From: an uncultured Bacteroidota bacterium
GTDB taxonomy: Bacteria; Bacteroidota; Bacteroidia; Flavobacteriales; Flavobacteriaceae
Reading direction: 5' to 3'
DNA: 64,000 bases
NCBI GenBank assembly: GCA_902559035.1
Contig: CACEGG010000003.1
Span: 85,608 to 149,607 of the forward strand
The position numbers and the translations under genes are program-made. Numbering within the stretch: position 1 is the first letter of the stretch; each line of letters begins with the position of its first letter. The notes under the pieces are model-generated. The model did no database searches. It was not told the origin of the DNA and saw nothing but the letters and a program-made list of their open reading frames with translations. Shown piece after piece: positions 46,376 through 56,150 of the stretch.

Positions 46376-47317
46376 ATGTCTAAAAATATTACAGAAGCTA
46401 AAATTTTCGCTTGTAGACAAAGCCAAGCTATTGGAAAAAACATAGCAGATGCATATGGAGTCAAACTTGGAAATGTAATTTTCCATTCTTTTAGTGATGG
46501 AGAATTTCAGCCATCTTTCGAAGAGTCAATTCGTGGAAGCAGAATTTTTTTAATTGGTTCCACTCATCCTAGTTCTGAAAACTTGATGGAACTTTTACTT
46601 ATGATTGATGCTGCCAAGAGGGCATCAGCTAGACACATTACAGCTGTAATGCCTTACTTTGGATGGGCTAGACAGGACAGAAAAGATAAACCAAGAGTTC
46701 CTATAGGTGCAAAATTAATTGCTAAATTATTAGAATCTGCAGGCGCAACTAGGATTATAACAATGGATCTTCATGCTGATCAAATACAAGGTTTTTTTGA
46801 AAAGCCTGTTGATCATCTTTATGCATCAACAATATTTATTCCTTATTTAGAAAATTTAAAATTAGATAATCTAACAATTGCATCTCCTGATATGGGAGGT
46901 TCAAAAAGAGCTTATGCTTATTCTAAGTTTTTAAAAAGTGATGTAGTTATTTGCTACAAGCAAAGAAAAAAAGCAAACATAATTTCTCACATGGAATTAA
47001 TTGGAAATGTAGAAGGAAAAAATGTTGTTCTTGTTGACGATATGGTTGACACTGCCGGGACACTTACAACAGCTGCTGACCTAATGATGGAAAGAGGAGC
47101 AAAATCTGTAAGAGCAATTTGTACTCATCCATTATTGTCAGGGAAAGCATATGAAAGAATTGAAAATTCGAAATTAAAAGAACTTATTATTTCTGATAGC
47201 ATTGAAATCAAAAATAAATCTAAAAAAATTAAAGTTTTATCCTCAGCAAATCTTTTCGCTGAAGTGATGAAAAACGTTCATAATAATCAATCAATAAACC
47301 CATTTTTTATAAAATAA
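46376..47317 (+). CDS. prs: Ribose-phosphate pyrophosphokinase
   Basis: The 313-residue protein has the two PRPP-synthase halves: PYFGWARQDRKDKPRVP, TMDLHADQIQGFFEKPVDHLYA, ASPDMGGSKRAYAY and the PRPP-binding loop VVLVDDMVDTAGTL. It makes PRPP from ribose-5-phosphate and ATP for nucleotide, histidine and tryptophan synthesis. The gene is followed at 3 nt by rplY, the common Flavobacteriia order. Confidence 0.97.
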   Translation: MSKNITEAKIFACRQSQAIGKNIADAYGVKLGNVIFHSFSDGEFQPSFEESIRGSRIFLIGSTHPSSENLMELLLMIDAAKRASARHITAVMPYFGWARQDRKDKPRVPIGAKLIAKLLESAGATRIITMDLHADQIQGFFEKPVDHLYASTIFIPYLENLKLDNLTIASPDMGGSKRAYAYSKFLKSDVVICYKQRKKANIISHMELIGNVEGKNVVLVDDMVDTAGTLTTAADLMMERGAKSVRAICTHPLLSGKAYERIENSKLKELIISDSIEIKNKSKKIKVLSSANLFAEVMKNVHNNQSINPFFIK

Positions 47318-47320
47318 ACC

Positions 47321-48010
47321 ATGAAATCAATTACAATCAACGGATCTAAAAGAGAACACGTGGGCAAAGTAGCTACTAAAGCCTTGCGTAATGCTGGAAA
47401 GGTGCCTTGCGTTATATACGGAGGAGAAAGTCCAGTACATTTTTCAGCAGAAGAATTAGCTTTTTCAAAACTAGTATATACAGGAGATGCACATACTGTT
47501 GTTGTTGTTTTGGAGGACGGAACTAAAATCGATGCGGTAATGCAAGATATTCAATTCCACCCTGTTTCTGATAAAATTTTACATGTAGATTTCTTCCAAT
47601 TACACCCTGGTAAAGAAATTAATATGATCATTCCTGTTAAAGTAGAGGGAACTGCACCTGGAGTAAAAGATCAAGGTGGATTACTTTCTAGAAACAAGAG
47701 AAAACTTACGGTTAGAGCTATTCCTAAAAATCTTCCAGATTTTCTTACGGCTGATATTTCTAAACTAAAATTAAATGATTCAATTACAGTTGCTGACCTT
47801 TCTGAGGAAACATTTAAAATCTTACATCCTGACACTCAAGTAGTTTGTCAAGTTAAAATGTCTAGAGCTTCAATGTCTATTGATGAAGGTGATGATGAAG
47901 AAGGTGAAGAAGGTGAAGTAGCTGAAGGTGCTGAAGGAGCTGAAGGAGCTGCAAAAGAATCCTCTTCTGAAGGTGCTGAGGCTGGAAAAGAAGAAGCAAA
48001 ATCTGAATAA
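47321..48010 (+). CDS. rplY: 50S ribosomal protein L25/general stress protein Ctc
   Basis: A 229-residue L25 of the long CTC type. The N-terminal 5S-rRNA-binding domain starts [33 protein letters not shown], and the second beta domain includes [17 protein letters not shown]. The last 40 residues are an acidic, repeat-like tail rich in Glu, Gly and Ala ([16 protein letters not shown]), common in Bacteroidota L25. It is cotranscribed with prs, and a hairpin terminator follows. Confidence 0.96.
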   Translation: MKSITINGSKREHVGKVATKALRNAGKVPCVIYGGESPVHFSAEELAFSKLVYTGDAHTVVVVLEDGTKIDAVMQDIQFHPVSDKILHVDFFQLHPGKEINMIIPVKVEGTAPGVKDQGGLLSRNKRKLTVRAIPKNLPDFLTADISKLKLNDSITVADLSEETFKILHPDTQVVCQVKMSRASMSIDEGDDEEGEEGEVAEGAEGAEGAAKESSSEGAEAGKEEAKSE

Positions 48011-48030
48011 TTTCAGGTTTTAAAATCTTA

Positions 48031-48068
48031 AAGCATCTCATTTAAGACTATTTGAGATGCTTTTTTTA
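48031..48068 (+). terminator. Rho-independent terminator after rplY
   Basis: A perfect 10-bp stem AAGCATCTCA/TGAGATGCTT with a 12-nt loop, followed by a T run. It ends the prs-rplY transcript 21 nt past the rplY stop. Confidence 0.9.
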
Positions 48069-48091
48069 TTTTTAATAAAAAATCTACCGAC

Positions 48092-48700
48092 TTGAATTGG
48101 CTTAATTTCTTTGGCTGGAAAAAAAATAATTTGGAAATGAAAAAATTTCTAATAGTTGGAATTGGAAATATTGGAAAAGAATATGATAACACCAGACATA
48201 ATGTTGGTTTTCAAATCTTAGACTATATCTCTAAAGAATTTCAACAAGATTTTGAGACTGTCAAATATGGTCAAATTTCTAAATTTAGAATTAAAGGTAA
48301 ATCTATTATACTTTTAAAACCCTCAACTTATGTCAATTTATCAGGAAAAGCTGTAAGCTATTGGTTGAAAAAAGAAAAGATAGGTATTAATAATTTATTT
48401 GTTATTTCAGACGACCTAAATCTTGACTTTGGAAAAATTCGAATAAAAACTAAAGGAACTGATGGAGGCCATAATGGTTTAAAAGATATCTCCAAAGTTC
48501 TAGGAACAAATGACTATAGCAGATTCAGATTTGGAATTGGGGGAAATTTTCCAAAAGGCAGACAATCTGATTATGTTCTTTCTAAATGGAATAGTGATGA
48601 GATAGCAGAATTTATTACACTTGAAACTCATTTTATTGAACTTTTTAAATCTTATCTACTTGAGGGTATTGATATAACTATGAATAAATTCAATGGTTAA
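48092..48700 (+). CDS. pth: Peptidyl-tRNA hydrolase
   Basis: The core from MKKFLIVGIGNIGKEYDNTRHN contains the catalytic His, VISDDLNLDFGKIRI the Asp and DGGHNGLKDI the Asn of Pth. It frees tRNA from stalled peptidyl-tRNA. Two starts are possible: TTG at 48092 (202 residues, with a Trp/Lys-rich leader MNWLNFFGWKK) and ATG at 48137 (187 residues). Leaders of this type occur in flavobacterial Pth proteins, so I keep the long form, but the ATG form is the standard length. Confidence 0.92.
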   Translation: MNWLNFFGWKKNNLEMKKFLIVGIGNIGKEYDNTRHNVGFQILDYISKEFQQDFETVKYGQISKFRIKGKSIILLKPSTYVNLSGKAVSYWLKKEKIGINNLFVISDDLNLDFGKIRIKTKGTDGGHNGLKDISKVLGTNDYSRFRFGIGGNFPKGRQSDYVLSKWNSDEIAEFITLETHFIELFKSYLLEGIDITMNKFNG

Positions 48701-48702
48701 TA

Positions 48703-49629
48703 ATGAAAATATTTAATAACATAAATGAATTTAATTGTAAAAAATCTACAATTATAACTATTGGAACATTTGATGGGGTTCACTTAGGTCATCAAAAAAT
48801 CTTAAAAAAGCTTAACGTTGAAGCTGAAAATAATAGACTAGAATCTAGTGTGCTTACATTTTTCCCTCACCCAAGAACAGTTCTAAATCCTGATTCTACA
48901 CTAAAACTTATTAATACTATCGAAGAAAGGATAAGTCTTTTTAAAAAATCAAAAATTGATAATTTGATTGTCCATCCTTTTACTAAGAGTTTTTCAGAAC
49001 TTGATTCTGAGGAGTATGTAAAAAATATTTTAGTTGATCAGCTGAAGGCGAAAATTGTTCTAATAGGGTACGATCATAAATTTGGGAAAAATAGAACTGC
49101 AGATATTAACAATTTAAAAGAGTATGGAATAAAATACAACTTTGAAGTTATTGAAATAAAAGCTGAAGAGATTAATGATATTGCTATTAGTTCAACTAAA
49201 ATTAGAAATTCAATAAATGAAGGTGATATTCAGCTTACTAACTCTTATTTAGGATATGAGTTTTCTTTCTTTGGAAAAGTTGTAAAAGGAAACAGTATTG
49301 GAAAAACACTTGGGTTTCCTACTGCCAATATTAAAATTGGAACTGATCTTAAATTAATTCCTAAAAACGGAGTGTACTTGATTTGCACAATTATCAATCA
49401 AAAAATAATTTTTGGCATGATGAATATCGGAATAAAACCTACAACCAATGAAAATACAAAATCTATTGAGGTTAATTTATTTGATTTTAATCAAGATTTA
49501 TATGATACAAATATCACTATATACATAAAACAATTTTTAAGAGAAGAAATAAAATTTGATTCAATGAATGAATTAAAATTACAAATTGAAAAAGATAAAA
49601 TAACCTGTAATTCTATTATTAATAATTAA
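48703..49629 (+). CDS. ribF: Bifunctional riboflavin kinase / FAD synthetase
   Basis: 308 residues in two domains. The N-terminal adenylyltransferase has TIGTFDGVHLGHQKIL with the HxGH motif and a late ISSTKIRNSI. The C-terminal kinase begins KGNSIGKTLGFPTANI, and EVNLFDFNQDLY follows. It converts riboflavin to FMN and FAD. It is 2 nt after pth and 45 nt before serS. Confidence 0.96.
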   Translation: MKIFNNINEFNCKKSTIITIGTFDGVHLGHQKILKKLNVEAENNRLESSVLTFFPHPRTVLNPDSTLKLINTIEERISLFKKSKIDNLIVHPFTKSFSELDSEEYVKNILVDQLKAKIVLIGYDHKFGKNRTADINNLKEYGIKYNFEVIEIKAEEINDIAISSTKIRNSINEGDIQLTNSYLGYEFSFFGKVVKGNSIGKTLGFPTANIKIGTDLKLIPKNGVYLICTIINQKIIFGMMNIGIKPTTNENTKSIEVNLFDFNQDLYDTNITIYIKQFLREEIKFDSMNELKLQIEKDKITCNSIINN

Positions 49630-49674
49630 CCTAATCTTTTAAGTAATAATCCATTAACTTTATAAAAAAATTTA

Positions 49675-50940
49675 ATGCTACGAGTATCTGATATAAACGA
49701 GAATATTGATAATATAAGTTTGTTATTATCCAAAAGAAATATTGATGTAAAGGATAAGCTTGTTGAAATTTTAAAAATTGATAAATCAAGAAGGTCTATT
49801 CAATCTGAACTTGATGGTGTTTTAGCTGAATCAAACAAATTAGCTAAAGAAATAGGGGATTTATTTAAGAGTGGACAAGCTGAAAAAGCATCAATTTTAA
49901 AAGAAAAAGCAAGTTCTTTAAAACCAAAAAGTAAAAGCCTTTCTGAAAAACTTTCTTCTGAATCTGAAAGACTCAAATCTCTTTTACTTGACATTCCAAA
50001 TGTTCCAAATAAACTAGTTCCAACCGGTTCTAGTGAAGAAGATAATTTGGAGATTTTTAAAAATGGTAATATTCCTGATTTAAATACTACTGCTTTACCC
50101 CATTGGGAGTTAGCGTCAAAATATGATATAATCGATTTTGATCTTGGAAATAAGATTACTGGGGCAGGATTCCCAGTTTACAAAAACAAAGGAGCAAAAC
50201 TACAAAGAGCCTTGATTAATTATTTTATTGATAAAAATACCGAAGCAGGATATAAAGAAATTCAAGTTCCAATTCTAATTAATGAAGATTCAGGTATGGG
50301 TACGGGTCAACTTCCAGATAAAGAAGGTCAAATGTACCATATTACTAATGACAATCTTTATTTAGCACCTACCGCTGAAGTACCAGTTACAAATATTTAC
50401 AGAGATTCTATTATTAAGTCTTCAGAACTTCCAATACGCCTTACTAGTTATACTCCTTGTTTTCGTCGAGAAGCCGGAAGTTATGGAGCTCATGTTAGAG
50501 GTTTAAATCGATTACACCAGTTTGATAAAGTTGAGATTGTAAGAATTGAACAACCTGAGAATTCTTATTCTGCTTTAGAAGAAATGGTAGATCATGTAAA
50601 AGGAATTTTAGATGAACTTGAACTACCTTATAGAGTATTAAGGTTATGTGGGGGAGATCTTGGATTCACCTCGTGCTTGACTTATGATTTTGAGGTATAT
50701 TCTGCAGCTCAAAAAAAATGGTTAGAAGTCAGTTCAGTTTCAAATTTCGAAACATTTCAAGCTAATAGACTGAAGTTGAGAATTGACAATAACGGAACTA
50801 AAAGTTTAGCACATACTCTTAATGGTAGCTCACTGGCTCTTCCTAGGATAGTCGCTTGTATATTAGAAAATTTTCAAACTGAAAATTCAATTAAAATCCC
50901 CCAGGCATTAATTAATTACACTGGTTTTGAAGAAATATAA
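49675..50940 (+). CDS. serS: Seryl-tRNA synthetase
   Basis: The 421-residue class II synthetase has an N-terminal coiled-coil arm (to about residue 105) and the catalytic motifs: motif 2 TPCFRREAGSYG, and motif 3 NGSSLALPRIVACILENFQ. GTGQLPDKEGQMY lies just before motif 2. It charges tRNA-Ser (and tRNA-Sec where present). Its 3' end overlaps rsmA by 14 nt. Confidence 0.97.
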   Translation: MLRVSDINENIDNISLLLSKRNIDVKDKLVEILKIDKSRRSIQSELDGVLAESNKLAKEIGDLFKSGQAEKASILKEKASSLKPKSKSLSEKLSSESERLKSLLLDIPNVPNKLVPTGSSEEDNLEIFKNGNIPDLNTTALPHWELASKYDIIDFDLGNKITGAGFPVYKNKGAKLQRALINYFIDKNTEAGYKEIQVPILINEDSGMGTGQLPDKEGQMYHITNDNLYLAPTAEVPVTNIYRDSIIKSSELPIRLTSYTPCFRREAGSYGAHVRGLNRLHQFDKVEIVRIEQPENSYSALEEMVDHVKGILDELELPYRVLRLCGGDLGFTSCLTYDFEVYSAAQKKWLEVSSVSNFETFQANRLKLRIDNNGTKSLAHTLNGSSLALPRIVACILENFQTENSIKIPQALINYTGFEEI

Positions 50941-51718
50941 TTCCACAATTAAACCAAAAAAAAGATTAGGCCAACACTTTCTGGAAAGTTCTGAAATTGC
51001 AAAAAAAATTGTGGATTGTTTAGATTGTAATGATATTAATACAATTATTGAGATTGGCCCTGGTATGGGTATACTTACAAATCATATTATTAAACTTTCA
51101 AAAAACTCTTTTTTTATAGAAATTGATAATGAGTCAGTAGATTATTTAAAAAAAGAATTTAGTGAAATAGAACACTCTATAATTCAAGAAGATTTTTTAA
51201 AAATAGATTTAAAAAAATTTAAGTCTCCACTAGCTATTATCGGTAACTTTCCTTACAATATATCATCTCAAATTGTATTTAAAATAATTGAACATAAGAA
51301 TACTGTTGAAACTTTAGTTGGAATGTTTCAACTTGAGGTCGCCAAAAGGATTTGTGAGAAACCTGGATCAAAATCCTACGGAATTTTATCTGTATTGGTT
51401 CAAGCTTATTATGAAACAAGTTTTGAGTTTTTACTTGAACCGACTTATTTTAATCCTCCACCAAAAGTTAACTCAGGGGTCATTACTCTAAAAAGAAAGA
51501 AACAGTTAGAATTAAAATGTAATGAAGCTTTATTTTTTAAAGTGGTTAAAACCTCATTCCAGCAAAGAAGAAAAACAATTAGAAATAGTCTAAAAGTTTT
51601 TAATTTAAGTAATAATATAAAAGAAGATGTTATCTTTGGAAAGCGTCCAGAGACGTTAAGTGTTGATGATTTTATACACCTAACTAATATTATTGCTAAT
51701 GAAAACATTTCAACTTAG
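50927..51718 (+). CDS. rsmA: 16S rRNA dimethyladenosine transferase
   Basis: A 263-residue KsgA/RsmA with KPKKRLGQHFLES, SAM motif IEIGPGMGIL, the catalytic GNFPYNISSQI (NxPY with Phe where Leu is usual) and FFKVVKTSFQQRRKTIRNSL. It dimethylates two adenines near the 3' end of 16S rRNA. The start is a TTG inside the serS 3' end (14-nt overlap), and the 3' end overlaps mgtE, so three genes are tightly coupled. Confidence 0.95.
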   Translation: MKKYNSTIKPKKRLGQHFLESSEIAKKIVDCLDCNDINTIIEIGPGMGILTNHIIKLSKNSFFIEIDNESVDYLKKEFSEIEHSIIQEDFLKIDLKKFKSPLAIIGNFPYNISSQIVFKIIEHKNTVETLVGMFQLEVAKRICEKPGSKSYGILSVLVQAYYETSFEFLLEPTYFNPPPKVNSGVITLKRKKQLELKCNEALFFKVVKTSFQQRRKTIRNSLKVFNLSNNIKEDVIFGKRPETLSVDDFIHLTNIIANENIST

Positions 51719-53057
51719 CGAAAAACTCTTAAAAAAGATTGCTGATTTAATTCAAGCAAAAAAAAATTCACCTTTAAAGAAATTAGTTAAAGACATTCAC
51801 TTTGCTGATATGGCAGAAATAATTAATGAACTAAATCTTGATGAGGGGGTTTATTTAATTAAGTTATTCGATAGCGAAAAAACATCTGAAATTTTAACTG
51901 AATTAGATGATGATGTAAGAGAAAAAATTCTTAAGAGGTTATCTGTAAAAGAGATTGCAGTTGAAATTGAAGAATTAGACAGTGATGATGCGGCAGATAT
52001 ATTAGGTGAGTTATCTGATCAAAGAAAGGAAGAAGTAATCTTAGAAATATCAGACGACAGTCTTGCTGATGATCTTAAAGAACTTTTATCATATGAAGAA
52101 AATTCTGCAGGAGGTTTAATGGCAAAAGAATTAGTTAAAGCAAATGAAAATTGGACTGTCACTAAATGTCTTAAAGAAATTAAACAACAAGGTGAATATG
52201 TAACAAGGGTTCATTCAATCTATGTTGTGGATGATAAAGAAAAATTGATTGGGAGACTTTCTTTAAAAGATCTTATAACATCACCTTCAAAAAAATTAAT
52301 AAAAGATATTTATATTCCTAAAGTAGATTCTGTAAATGTATTTGAAGATGGTGAAGAAGTTGCAAAAATTATGTCAAAATATGATTTAGAAGCCATTCCA
52401 GTTATTAATAATAAAAAACAATTATTAGGTAGAATAACTATTGATGACATCGTTGATTTAATAAAAGAAGAGGCTGAAGAAGATTACTTACTTGCGGCTG
52501 GTGTTCAAGGGGATGTTGAAGCTGATGATTCAATTATTGAATTAACAAAAGCTAGACTTCCGTGGTTGTTTTTAGGACTTATTGGAGGACTTGGTAGTGT
52601 TTTTATTTTAGAAGGTTTTGAAGAAGTCATGAGTCATCCCAGCTATAAAGCGTTATTTTTCTTTACTCCTTTGATTGCAGCGATGGCAGGTAATGTTGGA
52701 GTACAATCTTCTGCAATTATAGTACAAGGTTTAGCTAATGATGTTGTTAAAGGAAGTCTAATAAATCGTCTTTTAAAAGAATTAGGATTAAGCTTAATCA
52801 ATGGATTAATTCTTTCATTACTTACAATAGTCTTTGGGCTCGCTACAAATTTGCCAATTGAACTAAGCATTACAATTTCTTTGTCTATGCTTTGTGTAAT
52901 TGTAGTTGCAGCCTTAATCGGAACATCAATTCCAATTATTTTAGATAAAAGAGGGATTGACCCTGCAATTGCTACTGGACCATTTATAACAACTAGTAAC
53001 GATATTTTTGGAATTTTTCTATTTTTTTATATTGCTAAAATTATCTTAGGATTCTAA
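51699..53057 (+). CDS. mgtE: Magnesium transporter
   Basis: The start is the ATG at 51699 (452 residues), not the TTG two codons upstream. It shows an N-terminal MgtE domain (residues 1-125, with repeated acidic helices such as ELDSDDAADILGEL), two CBS domains (about 130-255, YEENSAGGLMAKELV, ITIDDIVDLIKEEAEED) and five membrane helices at 290-452 including MAGNVGVQSSAIIVQGL, the conserved pore segment. It imports Mg2+ under control of its cytoplasmic domain. It overlaps rsmA by 20 nt. Confidence 0.95.
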   Translation: MKTFQLSEKLLKKIADLIQAKKNSPLKKLVKDIHFADMAEIINELNLDEGVYLIKLFDSEKTSEILTELDDDVREKILKRLSVKEIAVEIEELDSDDAADILGELSDQRKEEVILEISDDSLADDLKELLSYEENSAGGLMAKELVKANENWTVTKCLKEIKQQGEYVTRVHSIYVVDDKEKLIGRLSLKDLITSPSKKLIKDIYIPKVDSVNVFEDGEEVAKIMSKYDLEAIPVINNKKQLLGRITIDDIVDLIKEEAEEDYLLAAGVQGDVEADDSIIELTKARLPWLFLGLIGGLGSVFILEGFEEVMSHPSYKALFFFTPLIAAMAGNVGVQSSAIIVQGLANDVVKGSLINRLLKELGLSLINGLILSLLTIVFGLATNLPIELSITISLSMLCVIVVAALIGTSIPIILDKRGIDPAIATGPFITTSNDIFGIFLFFYIAKIILGF

Positions 53058-53059
53058 AA

Positions 53060-54004
53060 ATGAAAATACTTCATTTAGATACAACACACCCTTTTTTGGA
53101 GGAGGAATTAAAAAAACTTGGATTTACTAACCATTTTGATTTTGATTCACCAAAATCAGTAATTGAAAAAAAAATATTCAATTATTTTGGAATAATTATC
53201 AGAAGTAGAATAACAATTGATCAAAAGTTTATTGAAAGTTGTAAAAATTTGAAGTTCATCGCTAGAATTGGATCAGGTGTTGAAAATATTGATGTGAAAT
53301 ATGCTCAAAAAAAACAAATACAAATTATTTCAACCCCAGAAGGAAATTCAAATGCTGTTGGAGAGCATTCCTTAGGACTTCTTTTATCATTATTAAACAA
53401 TATTAATTCCAGTAACACTGAGATTAGTGATGGTGTTTGGGAAAGAGAATATAACCGAGGTAATGAACTTAAAAATAAAACTGTAGGTCTAATTGGATAT
53501 GGTCATACTGGTAAAAGTTTTGCAAAAAAGTTAAAAGGTTTTAATGTAAAAACGATTTACTATGACATAAAAAATGTCAAAGGAAATAAAAATGCGAATC
53601 CTGTTAGTCTAAAGTTTTTAAAAGAAAATTCTGATGTTATTAGCCTACACACTTCAATTACAAAAGAGTCAAATGGAATGATAAATAATTCTTTCATTAA
53701 TAGTTGTAAGAAACCTTTTTGGCTTATTAACACAGCCAGAGGAAGTTGTGTGAAAACAAATGACTTAGTTGATGGATTAAAAAATGGGAAAATTCTTGGA
53801 GCTGGTTTGGATGTTTTAGAATATGAGAAAAAATCGTTTGAAAAATTGTCCAGTGACATTTCTGAAAAGGCCAATTTTCAATATCTCATAAATTCTAAAC
53901 ACGTTATTTTAACACCTCATATTGCTGGATGGACACATGAAAGTAAAATAAAACTTGTAAAAGTTGCTTTAAAAAAAATAAAAAAACTAATTAGTAAAAA
54001 ATGA
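53060..54004 (+). CDS. D-2-hydroxyacid dehydrogenase (SerA-like)
   Basis: A 314-residue NAD-dependent enzyme. The dinucleotide motif is LIGYGHTGKSFAKKL, substrate residues are in RIGSGVENIDV, and the catalytic triad is Arg in INTARGSC, Glu in LDVLEYEKKS and His in TPHIAGWTHES. It resembles 3-phosphoglycerate and glyoxylate/hydroxypyruvate reductases but lacks the C-terminal ACT domain of long SerA. The specific substrate is undecided. It is 2 nt after mgtE and overlaps the next gene in an ATGA. Confidence 0.9.
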   Translation: MKILHLDTTHPFLEEELKKLGFTNHFDFDSPKSVIEKKIFNYFGIIIRSRITIDQKFIESCKNLKFIARIGSGVENIDVKYAQKKQIQIISTPEGNSNAVGEHSLGLLLSLLNNINSSNTEISDGVWEREYNRGNELKNKTVGLIGYGHTGKSFAKKLKGFNVKTIYYDIKNVKGNKNANPVSLKFLKENSDVISLHTSITKESNGMINNSFINSCKKPFWLINTARGSCVKTNDLVDGLKNGKILGAGLDVLEYEKKSFEKLSSDISEKANFQYLINSKHVILTPHIAGWTHESKIKLVKVALKKIKKLISKK

Positions 54005-54417
54005 AGAATATTTTAATTTTATGCACAGGAAATTCTTGTAGAAGTCAAATTGCTCATGGATATTTCAATAACTTTTCTAAAAATAAAGCTAAAATTTATA
54101 GCGCTGGAATAGAAACACACGGTCTTAATATAAATGCAGTTGAAACAATGAAAAGAGATAAAATTGATATTTCAAGTTATAGGTCAAATAATGTTTCTGA
54201 ATATTTGAACATCAATTTTGATTATATAATTACGGTTTGCGATCATGCAAATGAAAACTGCCCCTACATTCCTTCAAAAAAGGCTATTAGAATTCATAAG
54301 AATTTTACTGACCCATCTAAAGTTGAAAACTCAGCTAATAAAGAGAAAGATTTTGATTCCTGCAGAGATGAAATTAAAGACTTTACTATTAAATTTTATA
54401 GGAAATACTTTGATTAA
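54001..54417 (+). CDS. arsC: Thioredoxin-type arsenate reductase (LMW phosphatase fold)
   Basis: The 138-residue protein has the P-loop CTGNSCRSQ (C8-X5-R14) and a second cysteine pair at C80 and C87 in TVCDHANENCPYIP. The C8/C80/C87 spacing copies the C10/C82/C89 triad of the thioredoxin-coupled ArsC of Gram-positive type, not that of tyrosine phosphatases. It would reduce arsenate. No ars operon, regulator or pump is nearby, and it sits after a dehydrogenase, so a more general role is possible. Its stop overlaps the lysC stop on the other strand by 4 nt. Confidence 0.86.
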   Translation: MKNILILCTGNSCRSQIAHGYFNNFSKNKAKIYSAGIETHGLNINAVETMKRDKIDISSYRSNNVSEYLNINFDYIITVCDHANENCPYIPSKKAIRIHKNFTDPSKVENSANKEKDFDSCRDEIKDFTIKFYRKYFD

Positions 54418-55664
54418 GAAACTACCAGCTGTAAAGTCTCTTTAGTCCTTTGTTCAAGTAAAAGCTTATTGTTTTTTAAAATTTCTTTTGATGAATTTTC
54501 ATTAAAGTGTCTAATGGTAAATAAACTTACATTTTCAGTACATTCCACTTTATATGTTGCCTTTAAAATGGATAACAATTCTTTTAGCCTATAATACTTA
54601 TCGTAGACGCATACCGAGAAACTAATTGCTGAATTTTGAATTAAATCGACTTTCATTTTATTTTCGTGAAGGATTTGAAAAATATCACTAATGTTGTCTT
54701 CAACAATAAAAGAGAAATCCAAAGAAGAAAGCTTTAACAAGCTAAGGTTTCTTTGAACAATAAAACATGGGATTTCAGGATCAATTTTGATTCCTCTTGA
54801 GATTGCTGTTCCCTCACTGGAGGGATCTAAAAAAGATTTAACATATAATGGTATTTCTTTTTTTTGCAATGGCTGTAAAGTTTTTGGATGAATTACAGAA
54901 GCTCCATAAAAAGCCAACTCAATAGCCTCTGTGTATGAAATTTTATTTAATAATTGAGGTTTTTTAAATACACGAGGATCAGCATTTAAAACTCCAGGGA
55001 CATCTTTCCATATTGTTACAGACTCTGCATTTAAACAGTACGCAAAAATAGCTGCCGAGTAATCTGATCCTTCCCGTCCAAGTGTAGTGCTGAAATTATT
55101 GTCATCACTAGCAATAAAACCTTGTGTAATGTTTAATAAAGAATTATTTACTCTGTTAGAAATATTATTTTGAGTGACCTGCCAATTTAGATTTGCATCT
55201 CTATACTTTGAATCAGTTTTAATCAAAAGTCTAGAATCTAACCAGTTAGATTTGATGTTGACATAATTCAAATAAGAATTGATAATTTTAGTAGATACGA
55301 TTTCACCAAAACTAACAACTTGATCATAAACAAAAGAGTAATTTGGTGATTTATTTCTTTTAAGAAATACTTTCAAATTTTCAAATATTTCTTTTATTTC
55401 AGAGTATATAGGGTGATTATTTTCAGAAAATAGTTCATTTAAAATATTATTATGAAAAACAAAAATTTCATTTAGTGAATACTCTAATTCTTTTTGATTT
55501 TCAAAATAATTTTTAACAACAAACTCTAAAGAATTAGTCATTTTGCCCATGGCAGAAACAACTACCAGGGTTTTATCATTGCCTAACTCATTTAAGATTT
55601 TTACTAAATTTTTTACTCCACTGGCATCTTTAACAGATGCACCACCAAATTTATATATTCTCAT
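54414..55664 (-). CDS. lysC: Monofunctional aspartate kinase
   Basis: A 416-residue aspartokinase. The N-terminus MRIYKFGGASVKDASGV is the KFGG signature, TTLGREGSDYSAAIFAY is the ATP/aspartate site, and two ACT segments at the C-terminus (from about LSLLKLSSLDFSFIVED) give allosteric control. It starts the lysine, threonine and methionine pathways by making aspartyl phosphate. It has no homoserine dehydrogenase domain. It overlaps the acetyltransferase gene by 14 nt. Confidence 0.94.
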   Translation of the reverse strand: MRIYKFGGASVKDASGVKNLVKILNELGNDKTLVVVSAMGKMTNSLEFVVKNYFENQKELEYSLNEIFVFHNNILNELFSENNHPIYSEIKEIFENLKVFLKRNKSPNYSFVYDQVVSFGEIVSTKIINSYLNYVNIKSNWLDSRLLIKTDSKYRDANLNWQVTQNNISNRVNNSLLNITQGFIASDDNNFSTTLGREGSDYSAAIFAYCLNAESVTIWKDVPGVLNADPRVFKKPQLLNKISYTEAIELAFYGASVIHPKTLQPLQKKEIPLYVKSFLDPSSEGTAISRGIKIDPEIPCFIVQRNLSLLKLSSLDFSFIVEDNISDIFQILHENKMKVDLIQNSAISFSVCVYDKYYRLKELLSILKATYKVECTENVSLFTIRHFNENSSKEILKNNKLLLEQRTKETLQLVVS

Positions 55665-56139
55665 TTTTACTTATAAAAGTTTTAATAGCACTCTCATCCA
55701 TTTGTGCTATCTGCCATTCTCTGGATACATAAGCTCCATTGTTTTTATAAAAATTTATTGCATCAATATTCCAATCCAAAACTGCCCATTCTATTCTTCT
55801 AACTCCTTTTTTGTTTGAGAAATTTATAAAATGTTTAAAGAGGGCGAATCCAATACCTTTACCGCGTTGAGATTTGGTAACTATTAGGTCTTCTAGGTGC
55901 ATTGTTGGTCCTTTCCAAGTTGAATACCTTGGATAGCCTAAACACATCCCTGAAATCAAATTATTAGTTACAGCTACAAAACAAGAAAAAAGAGGCTTAT
56001 TTCCAAACCCATGTTGAATTAAATCCTCTGATTTAATAACAACTGCGTATGGTTCTCTTTCAAAAATAGCAAGCTCCTTAATTAATTCTAGGACGTATTT
56101 CATATCCTGCTTTTGTGCTTGTCGAATTTCAATTTTCAT
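55651..56139 (-). CDS. GNAT family N-acetyltransferase
   Basis: A 162-residue GNAT with IEIRQAQKQDMKYVLELIKELA at the N-terminus, the SQRGKGIGFALFKHF acetyl-CoA-binding motif (RxxGxG) and AVLDWNIDAINFYKNNGA near the C-terminus. This is the SAT-like subgroup that includes spermine/thialysine acetyltransferases, so a small amine substrate is plausible. It is upstream of lysC and probably cotranscribed. Confidence 0.88.
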   Translation of the reverse strand: MKIEIRQAQKQDMKYVLELIKELAIFEREPYAVVIKSEDLIQHGFGNKPLFSCFVAVTNNLISGMCLGYPRYSTWKGPTMHLEDLIVTKSQRGKGIGFALFKHFINFSNKKGVRRIEWAVLDWNIDAINFYKNNGAYVSREWQIAQMDESAIKTFISKNENI

Positions 56140-56150
56140 AAATAGTAGAA

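Noticed and set aside
52643-52870. Antisense ORF within mgtE
   Set aside because: Shadow of the mgtE membrane region, no start context or family.
54001-54417. Low-molecular-weight phosphatase as Wzb partner of a Wzc kinase
   Set aside because: The Cys80/Cys87 pair fits ArsC, and no Wzc kinase domain is present; the Wzz-like protein has only membrane and periplasmic parts.
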